NCBI GenBank assembly: GCA_963969365.1
Contig: OZ017752.1
Coordinates: forward strand, 1,984,001 to 2,048,000
Reading direction: 5' to 3'
Length of the DNA stretch: 64,000 nt
DNA from: Asterochloris sp. CNOR1
Taxonomy: Eukaryota > Chlorophyta > Trebouxiophyceae > Trebouxiales > Trebouxiaceae
Part shown: in pieces, positions 22,901-34,900 of the stretch
Numbering within the stretch: the stretch's first letter is position 1
Layout: every line of letters starts with the position of its first letter
Translations under genes and position numbers: made by a program
Notes under the pieces: model-generated
Seen by the model: the letters and a program-made list of their open reading frames with translations, nothing else
Told to the model about the DNA's origin: nothing
The model's database searches: none

Positions 22901-25900
22901 CCCAGTTGATCAGCAGGCACGCTTATGCTACTGTGTTGGAGCCGCACAGTCCCAGTGCACTGGCATGAGATGGGCTTGGGGGGCATGAAGTTCAGCCAAG
23001 GCCGGCCATCTGGTGCCGCACCTTGTAAGTGGCAATCCTCAGCTTGCGGCTGGCGCTGGAGGCGCTGGCAGCCAGCACGCGGTTGATCAGCTCGAAGAAC
23101 TGCTGCATCACCGCATCCTGCCTCAGGTCATCATTCCCCGACTTGACCTGCAGCCAATCTACCAAGGTGAGCAGGGTGCTCGACGCGCTCAGGGCATGCT
23201 GCTGCGGAGTAACCAAGGGCAGCTGAAAGGGTGGTGCTGCGCTGTACAATGGACAGAAGGCAAGCCTCTGCTTTGCTAGGAGGCGACCATCAGTGCAGCG
23301 CTGTGCTTCAGCAGGGAGGCACTGTGTGGTGATGTGCAGGCAATACAGCACATGTTCTTGGGTACAGATATGCTTGAAACTCTGTAGGCTCACCAGCTGC
23401 TTGTGGCGGTGGCCATGCGAGTCGTAGCAGTCCACCAGCTTGGGCCTGTTCACACCTCCCACAAATCTGCAGGGGGCGGGGGGTGCCTGACAGTAATGTT
23501 CTCCCTGGCAAGCAAGGGCCTGTTAAAACATAGGGAGTTTGGCCATGCAGTAGACGTGAGACAGGTGGGCTTCTGATTTCAGGGAGCAACATGGATGCAA
23601 AGCCAAGGTCATTCCAGGGGCTTCTGCAGAGGTGTGCACGCCAGCCAGGGGTACAGCACTGTGTTGTGCAGTGCCTTAGGAGCTCTGCAGCCCTCCGCTC
23701 AGCGCTGCCAGCTTGCGTTTCTCACACAGGTCAAGCTGCCTTTGCAATTGCGTGAGGTGCGTGGTGCTGGCAGCATATGATACTCACAAAATGGTCGCTC
23801 CGAAGCTGGCAAAGTGGGCCAAGCCCTGGTAGCGCCCTGCTGGGTCGACAGGCACAGGTACGCTGACGATGGGCACCAGAGGCAGGGCGTGTGCCCCACG
23901 CTTGATGCTGGAGGGCATGACCATCTTGGGGACATCCTGCAGGCAGAGTCAAAGTCTCGCACAGCTGCGCCACTGTATTGCTGAGATGGTGGGTGTTGAA
24001 CGGGCTGCACTCTTGGGCATGGCAACGCTGCAGGCAGGGAGGATGAGAGGTTTACATGTCGGTGCAGGACAGGAACGGCCCCACTGCTGTTGGCGTTGCA
24101 CAGGTGGTCGATCATAGGCGGCTGGCTGCAGGCAGGCAGCGCAGACATCTGAAGGCATTCATGTGCAGCTTGTGGGGCTGCTCGCTACACTGGGCCAGCT
24201 TGGGGCAGTGCCAGGGGCAGAAGCGCTCTGCAGGCAGCTGCATGTGCGTCCAGGGAGGATGCACCAGAGTCTCAAGAGTGTGCATCAGGGGTCACCAGGA
24301 ATACAGGCCAGAGGGCTGCCTCAGGAGTACTTGTATGTGGGGGCTCAGCCAGCATACCTTGGGCACTGGTGTGGCCGCCAGCGAGATGTAGGTCTCAATC
24401 ATGGAGTTGATCTGCTCCACAATGAGCTTCCTGCAGCCATTTGCAAGAAACTCATCAAGATCTTGTAAAGGTGCAGCCCCAGATGCAGGCGGCACCAGCG
24501 TGCTGCAGACCGCGCAGCTCAATTCAAGCCACAGGCAGCACCCTCAGCTGCTGGGCCAGGTCTCACTGCCATCTGCTGGAGCTGCAGCAAAGCCCACAGA
24601 TGCCTTCAAAGCGGGCCCGACAGCTCGCCAGATGCGCCAGCTATCACCTGCAGCTGCCTGGCCAGCCTGGCATGTTACCTGCTGGAGCTGTGGGCCTTCA
24701 CACTTTCTATAACGCATTTGGCTGCTGCCACTTTCTCATGGTCAATGTTGAGCTCCATGGCAGCCTTGCTGGTGGTGCTGCTGATCTTCTTGCCGTCATC
24801 CCCGCAGTCCCCATTGGCCAATGCAAAGAGATGGTACAACACATGATAGGGGTGCTCCACAGCCATGCGGCGCAGCATGGCCTGCAGGGTCGCCTGTAGG
24901 CAGGGGGCACACGCTGGCCAGTAGTCGACAGTCTGTGTATGCGCAGCAACAGCCATGCAGCACAGCATAGCCCGCAAGCTTGTTTGCAGCCGACACGAGG
25001 TATGCACAGGTCAGTGCTTGACATGTCTACCTGGGCACCCCCCAGACCAAGCAGCACAGCATGACCTGGAGCAGCAGGCATGGTGCACACACAAGCCAGT
25101 CTCTGCGTGCACAGCATGGCCTGCACACATTCTCTGCTGGGGCAGCTGCAACCACAATTTCCTGTAAGGCACCTGCTGGCTGTACCTCAGCCTGCCATCA
25201 CGGCATATGCATGTGACTCTGCCAGATGACTAGCAGTGCACATGCACAGGTGCAGCCGCCACTCCGGAGGCAGCATGTCTGGTAGCCCCCAAAATTGCTC
25301 TCTGCATTGTTGGCCAGCCAGAGGCACACCTGGAAGCCGCTGCTGACCAGAGGCCCGGCTGCTGCGCTACTGAGCCTGGAGGCCATCTGGTAGGAGAGGC
25401 ATAGGAACTTGTAGGAGGGCGTCTGCTCAAGAACGGTCTGCAGCTGGGCATTTACAGCGCCCTGTGTCCCATGCTTGAACCACAGCTGGCAGAGGCGGAA
25501 CACCACCTGCAGGTCATACTTGTTGCCAGCTACCAGGCACCTGCAGCATGGCAGCACCTTGCATGACCATCTGCCTGCTGCTTCCAGAAGGCCCCACTAT
25601 ACCTGCCGCACCATGCACTGCCGCAGGCCAACCTTTGCGTTGCAATCAGGCTGTGTGTTTGCAGCCCGCAGCCTACTGCTCAGCACCAGCCTATGCAGTG
25701 TGGCATCACCTCACCTTGACAGGTGGCCGCTTTTTGAACGCAGACACCTCTGCACCATGCGCCTGCATCACCGTCTTCCTGCTGCTTAATGGTTGCTCAC
25801 AAGGTCGCAGACCAGAGCATGTCAGGCAGCTTTGCAGACATTGTGAGGTGCATGCAGGTCGCTGAGACATGAGGCCATTCCGGCTGTGGCAGCTTGCAAC

Positions 25901-28900
25901 CTCATGGTGTCTCTGAAGGCGACCTGCCTCTGCCTACGATGTGATGATGTGGGCACATCACCTGCCTTTGCAACGTGGTTGAACAAGCAAAGTGATGACA
26001 CCTTGAATTTGATCTTAGCATTTGCCTTGAAAACCGCGGCGCAACTCGCACCTGCCATAGTTCTCAATGGCGGCCTTCAAGAATTCTGCCTCATTCTGCT
26101 CCAGAGCTGCCCGTTCCTGCTGTTCATGGTCAATGGGGCGCTGTAGCTGCCCGATTTGATGCTTCAGCATGGCTGCATCCCGGTCAAGGTACTTGCCCTC
26201 ATGATTCTTTTTAGCTATACCTCGTTGCTCACGATCCTTCAGCTGCTCGTTCAGCTGGTTCACCTGCAGCATGCCAGCACTTTTGCAGCTCCTAAGACGC
26301 CAGTAATGGCATTTTGACAAACATAGCTGCCAGCAAGACCATCAGCTGCCTGCTTGGCAGCAGATATGCGCATGTTGTGGCAAAATAGTAAGAAACAGTG
26401 CACATCAGGCCTGTACACATCTTAGAAGCCAAACCAGGCCGCTGGGTGTCTGCGGGCAACAAGACGGTGCGTGCAACAAGATGATGTTGTGGCAACTAGC
26501 ATATCCCAATGAAGGCAGCTCAAGTAGTGGCCTAGGCTTAGTTGCTGCAAAACACAGGATCTCACGTTCAGCTGCGCAACCGGGTAGCACAGGATCTGAC
26601 TACCTGTGGCATGTGTCTTTGGCCGGCCAGCTGCTGGCTGCAGATGATTGCTGGGAGCATTACTAGGATGAACGCAAACAGTGGAGTGAGGGCCGGCCAC
26701 TCAGCGCTGCTGCTTGGGCTAGGGTTCATGCAGCTGCGCAACTGATGGCAGGCCACCCACGTGCTGCTGCATTTTCTGAAGGAAGGCAGCTGCACATGTC
26801 AGGGCAGGCCACCCACTAGCTGCTGATGAAAGCAGCTGCAAAGCTGAGGGCAGACCACCCACCTGCTTCTGCTTGGTCTGAATGAAGCCCCGGACTGTGT
26901 CCCACTCTGGCGAGGCCCTCTGCAGCTGAATGCCCTTGTACAGGGTGTCTGCGTAGTAAGCCAGGCGGTGCATAACCCTGCAAGCTGCTGGCCCTGAGGC
27001 TTCGCCGGCCTGCAGCAGCTGCTCTGCGGCGGCACGCATCAGCTGCCGCACTGCGTCCGCGCCCTCAGCACTGCATGCATACAGCACTGCATGAGCTGTA
27101 GGGCACCTCACTGAAGGCGGTGGCCGCAAGGAGGCTCTGCATCCAGGGTGCAAGGTGGGCTCATCTGCCAAGCAGCCGAGATGTACATGCTGCTATGCTG
27201 GACGTTCATGCTGCTGGGCTTCAGCTGTCAGCAGCTTCGCCTCAGGCTTGATGTGCACGCGAGTCAGGTCATGTAGACAGAGATGGCAAGGGGTGGACAC
27301 ACTGCACCTGGCATGCGCCAGCCATTTGCCCGTCAGGCTTCTGAGCTGCGCGTGCTGGAGCGTGGGCCAGCTGACTTGTGCTGCCAGCAGGGCCCGGACC
27401 AAGCGCAGGGCCACCTGGTGCCGCTGCTGAGCCCACAGCAGCTTGGCCTCCTCCACATGCCAGCTGGCGCTGGCTGAGGCGGCCTCCACTGCCCACGGCT
27501 CCGCCCTGCAGCCCTTTTTAGAATTCCATATTTGAAGGACAGCTGGCAGCAGGACAGGCCCTGGGTGCCTTCTGGACGCATCTGGCAGATTGAAGATGGC
27601 TACAGCCACACTCATGCAGTGTATAGAAGCATTTGCAAGGCAATCTTGGCATCTGATACACATGCATATATGTGCTAATAACACGTAGCTAGCCACACAA
27701 GTGTCATCGGGGGAAGTCCTCATGCCGCCTTGGGCACAGACAGAGGCATGCCTACTGCTGAACGGCACAAGATCCCACTACGTCTGTGACTTTGTGCGCC
27801 GCATGCGTGTAAGTGCACACCTCTGCTTGCCCTGCTCCACGATGGCCCGCAGCTCATGAACTGCACCCATGGCATGAGTCAAGCGCCCAGCCTTCCGTGC
27901 AGCCGCCGCAGTGCGCTGCAGCACATCCACTGTCAGGCTGGGGCTCTCCAACAGCTGAAACAAGATCTTGTGCAGGGCAAAGAGGGGCTCCTGCAGCTGG
28001 TAGCGGCCGCCAGCGCCTGCATGCATGTACCCACAGGTCAGGCACTGCATCAAAGAGCACACTGTAGCACAAGATGCTCATGGCTGTTTGTCTGGTGAGG
28101 TTTGGAGGTTGCAGCAGCATGGTCATTTCTGCTGACACCCACCTGCTTCTGCCTCCTGCTGGCGCCAGTTGTCATTGAGTCTTGCCAGGGACAGCTTCAG
28201 CTGCCGGCCATCCTTGGCAGGCTGCCACGCTGCCTGCAGCAGGACCAAATCGTAGCTTTGGTTTTCGGGAGGCCTGCAGGCCCCTGCAGGCACGCCGTTA
28301 AGTGCCCCATGTTGGACATGACCGTCCACCTCCTGGTGCAGCCCTGTGACAGGCCGAGGGTCAAAGGCTCTCTGTCTCACCTGAACAGGTGGCCCCTGAG
28401 GCTGCAGCTGCATCTGAGGCCACTTCACCCCCCAGGCAGCCTCAATGGCACTCAGCTGCTGCAGCTGCAGCACTGCAGGGTTGACATCCGCGCTACTCTC
28501 AGTGCTGACGCTGACGAGAGCCCTGACCACAGACTGGCGGGCAGCAGCCAGCACTCCGCTGCACTGCTCCCTGTCCCCAGACACCAGAGCCTGCAAGGTG
28601 CAGCTCAAGATGTTGAGCCTGGTGTCCACGGCATTGCCAGGACAATGGTGTGCTGCATGCATGCATCTGGACGCATAACAGTGCGCGCTCTCCAGCAGGT
28701 GGCGTGCCCCCTCGGATCAAGAGCTGGCAGCAGAGCACCCTTGTTGCATCCTGGCTGAGCCCATGTGACAGGCACACGCACCTGCACCCCAGCTCTGATG
28801 GCTGAGTTGATGCCAACGTCTTGCATGGCTGGCACGCTGCTGGGCCCCTGGTCCTCCAGGGGCTGCCAGGAGCCCATCCTCCAGGCCACCTCCTGCTGCA

Positions 28901-31900
28901 GCTCAGCCATTGCTGGATTTCCTGTAGCACAAAATGTGTTTGTGGGCACCAGGGAGCATAAAGATGTGTCTGCAGCTTCTGATACGCATACCAGAAATGG
29001 CAGTAGCACTGCTGTGTCCCGCATGCTTTCGAGCCCAGGAGAGTAACATGCAGGGGCTGCTGGCGCTCTGGCTGGGCGGCTGCTGCTGACAGACGTGCAG
29101 ACAAGACCGCCAGACCCACCTGAGACATCGCTGCCCTGTGTGACACAGGCGATGAGGTGCTGGCAGCCCAGGGACTGGGCGCATGCCAGCTCCTGGGGGC
29201 GCACCCTTGTACCAGAGTCAGGCCCCCCACCAGCAAAGCTGGTCTGCCTGCTGAGGATGTCTTGCACGGCCAGGGCATTGTGCCAGCTGCCCTCGTGCTC
29301 AAAGATGTGCAGCTGAGACAGGAGGTTGTGGCTGCGGGCCACTGCATAGATGCCATCTGGCTCCCCGATGCGGCTGTAGATGTCCAGCAGCAGCTGCTCG
29401 TGGCAGGTGAGGCCACCCTGCATGTAAACACAGAACTAGGTTTGGTGTGCGCACTGGCGACTGGCTCTGCAGAGACTGCCCTGGCAGGATGCCTGCTTGA
29501 AGGCCAATTTTGACGCCCCACCTCCAGTAGGTTTTCCTCCCCAAGCTGCATGCTCCCATAGCGCTGCTCGCACCAGTACTCCACGTACAGCAGCGCAGTG
29601 AAGCAGGCTGAGCAGCGCAGGGCTGCAGCTGCTACGTCCAGGTAGTTGCAGCGCAGCCAGTAGACTGAGGCCCAGTCGCTGGGTTGCTCCACAGGCTCAG
29701 CCTGCAGCACAGTCTTCAAGGGCAGAGTCAGGTCACCCACACGTCAGCCAGGAGGAGAGTGAAGGGGCGCAGCCTGCTGCTGGGCTGCTCGACAGACGCA
29801 CCTGAAAGAGCACAGCGAAGAATGAAAGCAGCAACCAGGCAGCGCTGTCAAGCAGGTGTGCACCTGTGGCAGCATGCTGCCTCCTCGGCACACTCAGCGT
29901 GAGCTGTAGCAGACTGCCCCTGAGGAAGGCTCTGACACACTTCAGACGGTATGCCTTTGTGCTGTACCTGGGTCTTGGCAGCCCTGTTGCTGCGGACGGA
30001 ACCCCCTGGCGCGCTCAGTGGTGAGGCATCTGGCAGAATTAGCCCCAGCTTGCTGTCCAAGTGTATGTTGCGCATGTGGTCCAGGCAGGCCAGCCAGAGG
30101 CTGACTGCCTTGGCATCAACAGCAGGCTGATCGGGCGCTGGAGCACTGGGAGAGCCCACAGAAGGGCTTGTTGCAGCTGATGGCTGCCCGGAGGCATTGC
30201 TGCTGTCTGGGGCTGTCCCGAGGATCCAGGTGGACACCTGGTCTGAGATGAGATCATGTAGGGTGGCGTCTGCGCTGTGCAAAGCAATGTCTGCCAGCAC
30301 GTGAGGCAGCAGGAGCTCGGCGACGGCAGCCTTGCGGGGTGCCAGGTGCTCGAAGGCCCGCAGGGTAGGGTTGCTGGCGTGCAGCAGCAGGGCGTGGGCC
30401 AGGCGGCACACCCACAGCTCGTACTGCCCGCTGCTGCAGGTCCACATGCGCTCGACAGCCAGGCTAGGGCCTGCGCCTGCTGCGGGACGCTGCTGCGGCT
30501 GCTGGCTGCCCTGCGCTGGCAAGTGGACCTTGAGGTGACTCTGCCTGATGTCAGGTACTGCCCCCAGCGCTGCCTGCCCCACCTCTGTGGTCAGCAGGTG
30601 TAGCAGGGTGTTGTGCGTCACACGGATGACCCCAACGTCCTCATCTACGAGGTAGTCTGCCATCATGCCCATGGCAGTCACCAGCATCGCCTGGACGCTG
30701 GCGGCTCCTGGCACAGAGGCCTTGTGATCTGCCTTGTCAGCCCTGCTGCTGTGGCTACCGCCGCTGACACCCTGACAGCCCTGGCTGCTGGCAGCTGCCG
30801 GCAGCTGCGCGGGTGAGCCAGGCAGGGTGAAGGCCACGGTGGTGGGCTCCAGAGGTCCAAAGAGTGCCAGCAGCATGCCAGCAAAGGCTGTCAGGCTGGC
30901 CAGCCCTAGCTCTTGGCCCAGCTGTCTGCAAGCAGGCAATGAGGAGCTTCTTCCTGTGGCCATGTCGGGCCAGTGCAGCACCTGCTGCATGACACATGAT
31001 GCAGCACCGCAGCTGGGCTGCATGCCGGGCCCCACCTGCCACCTGCCACGCCCACCACCAGCATCATGGCAACGGCAAGGCGCAGCTGCCGGGCTCTGAA
31101 GCAGCCACAGAGCATGGGCCACTAAACCAGCCACAGAGCATGGGGGCAGAGGCCTCAACCGTTTACTCAGGCGAGATGGGCAAAGCGCTGCTGTGTATGT
31201 AGCATATCCAGGGAGGAGCCTCCCCATACGGACAAGTAGCTAATGTGCTCAATTGAGGCAGGATGCACAGGAGCCTGCTGCGCTTACGCAAGCCTCCAGG
31301 CGGCAGCTTCAGCCTCCGGTGCGCAGCAGCACAGGGCCTGGCCCCTGCCCTGCGCTGGCTCCTCGCCATTCCTCAGCAGCTCATGGCTCCGTTGATGCAG
31401 GGCGTCTGTGAGCAGCAGCAGGGAGTGCTGCATCAGGGCAGGCGTCATGGCAGCCGCGTGCTGGGCAAAGGACTGCAGCTGGGCTGCCAAGCTCAGGCTC
31501 TGCTGGAGGGTCTGTTGCAGCCTGCATGTGTGTTATGAAATTAGATCTGGCACCAAAGTATAGGGACGCTGTAAATGCTGGTCAGGGGGTCAGCACAAAC
31601 CTGCCTCACTCCTGTGCAGCAAATTCACCCTGAGCGCCTGCATGCCTATGCATGATGCAAGCCTAAGCAGGCACCTGCATGCCTCCTGTAGCACCGGCCA
31701 ATTGAGCAGCGGCTGGGCGTCGCGAAAGAAGATTTGCAGGTCATTTGGAGCCTCCACAGTCAGCCTCAGCACCAGCTTAACCAGGGGATGGTCTGCTGAC
31801 AGGTTCTGCCCCTCACTGCATGTAGAGCCCACAGCTGCTGGCATGTGTGGTGGTGCCTGCACAGCCCAAGTGAGGGGACGCTGAGTTTGGTTTTGCTGGC

Positions 31901-34900
31901 ATGGTGCAGTGCATGAAGTCGTGGAACCTTGCAGCACTGCCTTGAGACAGCACCACTGGATCTCTGTGGACAGCCGGATCCATGGCCAGGCACCCGATGG
32001 CAGTACCAAGGTACAATACAGGGCTGACCTGAGCCAGATCTGCATGTCGCTGCTGCCCTCCAACTGCCCAGTGTGTGTCGTGCCTCAGCAACATGCCGCC
32101 TGCTGCACCCTGACCCTGCCCCTCATCCGCCTGCTCCAGCGCTTTCAGTAGGTCAAACAGGATGCGCTGGAGCATGGTGCCCAGGTGGGGCAGCAGGGCG
32201 TTATCTCTGAGCATGCTGCCAAACATGCTGCCGAGGATCTCAGCGCACACAGCATGTAGCACCCTGCAGCAGCAGTTCATAAGACACTGTCGGTGCGTCA
32301 GGCAGAATGCACAGTCAAGGCTTGGCAACGCAGCAGAGCATGTGACCGCACTTCAGGTATGATTGACAGGCTAGCTGCGGTCAGCATCGTGGTGACAAAT
32401 TGGCCGCGCCAGGCCAGAGCTGGCTGATTTGGTGAGCGGCAACAGCATGTATACAGGTGCCAGTTTGCAGGCCAAGGCCCACGACATGGCTGCTTACTAT
32501 GGACCAGCTGCAGCAGGATGCAACAGGCAGGCAGGCACATGCTCACAGGCCCAGATCAAGTGGCTGACCTGACTTGGACCTGCTGCAGCAGGATGTGTGT
32601 CAGGTATCTGAAGACAGGTGGGGAGGTCACGCGCGGCCCCAGCAGCTGCACCACTGCTCGCATGGAGGCCATAGCCTGCAGCTTGTGCCGGGGGTGGCAG
32701 GCCTGCTGCAGGCGCTCATGCACCGCCAGCAGGAGCGCAGCAACACCCTGCCCGGTGAGCAGCTGCACAGCCAGCAGGTTCAGTGAGATCTCGAAGGCTG
32801 ACAGCAAACATGGCAGGTGCCCATGCAATGGCAGCAGCAGGGCTGTGGGACCCTGAGCAGCAGCAGAGGAAAATGATCCTTAAGCCTGGCAGCAGTTACG
32901 CCATGTATGCCCCCACCTGGTCCCAAAGCACTTTCTCGTTTCTGTGTGCCACCCGCTTTACGGCATCCTGGGTGCTGTGGACTGGGACCAGCGGCAGCCG
33001 GGGCTCAGCCTCATCCCTTGCCAGCAGCATGATCTGGACGACGGACAGAATTGTGGGCACCTTGATGAGTCTGTTGACATCTGTAGACAACCATGTATAC
33101 ACGTGATAAATGGCAGACAGACCAGCAATGCTGTGACAGCACTCTACTGGCAGGCTGGCAGGCAACAGGGTAAAGGCGTCTCATCGTTTGCAGAACAGCA
33201 ATGCAGAGCAGTCTGCTGGCAGCCCGACACGCAAGCGCAACAAATGACCATTCTCATGCGCCATGCTCACCTGGCACCACTTTCTCAATCAGTTGACCTG
33301 ACAGCAGCTCGGAGGCCATCTGGGCCCCCGCTGGCGAAGCGCAGCGAAGCGCCATGGCCACGCCTAGCACGTGCTTGAAGTTGTCAGTCACCAGTTCCCT
33401 ACTGCTCTTACCTGCAGCCATTGCAGCATGCGCCTGAGGCCTGGGCATGGAGGCGGGCTGCATGTGGCAGGCTGTCAGCAAAGCTCCTCATGAGTGTGAC
33501 AGCTTTGCAGCAGATGCCTACATGCCCAGCTCCTGACCAGGCTTCGTGTGCTGTGCCGTCTGTGGGCCTGTCTACAAATGTCAGGCAGACAGAGAGCTTA
33601 CCAGTCAGCCTTGCAAGGTACTCCAGCTGGTCCCCTGCCTGCGCCATCAGCAGCATTGTGACCAGGTGAGGGACCAGCGGCTTCAGGAATGCGGCCACAT
33701 CTTTCTGCCCAGATGCACTGGTGGCCAGAAGGGCCTGCAGGGTAGCAAGCAGATGCTGTAGCGCCTTCAGGCTGATCTGCAGCCGGAATGTTGCCAGCAT
33801 GCAGCTTCTGCATATTTGGGAAAGTCAAGCAAGTGGCTGCATGGGCCATGAGCTTGTCTGGCCACAGGGTGGATCTCTGGCTGGGCAGGTGTCCAGGAGT
33901 GCGTTGGGCCCTGCAGTTGGATCTTCAGATTCTGACATGCAGGGCAAGCTGACATGGGTGGGCGCGTGCAGCAAGGCAGGCATTAAGCAGGCTGGGTGGT
34001 CTCAAATCAGACCTGAATGCACTCAAGCTGGGCAAGCGTGTAGGAGCTGCACCCCAGGTCAAAGAGCAGGGTGGGCAAGTGCCAGGCCATAAGGGAGTGC
34101 CTGCTGGGGTACCGCAGGCCTGCTGCGATCAGGTCAAGAGCCCTTGTGACCAGAGTGCTGTGGTCGCAGCATTGCGCTGCATGCCCACACAGCAGGAAGA
34201 TAGCCTTCCTCTCCACGACCCTGCTGCTGATGGCTATCTGGGCTGCAGGACATGCCAGCAGAGCTTGGCATGATGGCACAGGATGTATGCTGTGCAGGCT
34301 AGTAAAAGTGGTGCTGGGTCATGCTTCCTTCTCGGTCAATGCACAGCTGCCCAAGAAGCTGGCCGCAGCCAGGAAGATGATGGAGTCATACCTGCCTATG
34401 CAATACTTTAAGCACTTCAAGAGGATGCATTTGCGTCAAGGATCCTGCAGCAGCAGACTCACCTAGCAGCAGGACAGCAGTCTCTGTGTGCTGAGCCCGT
34501 TGCCTTCGCTCAGGCTGCTCAGCCAAGCTTGCCAGAACCATCTGACCAGTGTAATCAGCAAAGGCAGCCTGCAGGCAGCAGGAGCATGCGTTCCCGGGTC
34601 ACCATGGCGTTCTCCTCCTCTAAGGTGGATTCTGGTCGCTGCCAAGGTTGTTGCTTATACACAGGGGCACTGCAAGACGCTTGCACCTCCTGTGCCAGGC
34701 AGCTGCTGACCAGCCCAAGACAATCTCCACAGAGGCGCGCACCTCAGGCTTTTCACACTGCTGGAGAAGCAAGGGCGCCAGCCAGGCAGCCTCGCGGCGA
34801 GCGCTGTAGCTGCCATCGCTGGCCAGTGCGATGATAGCCCTTCTGCAGCTTTCCAGGAGGCCATCCTCGAGGCTGGCCCTGTTGATCTGCATGAGCGCCA

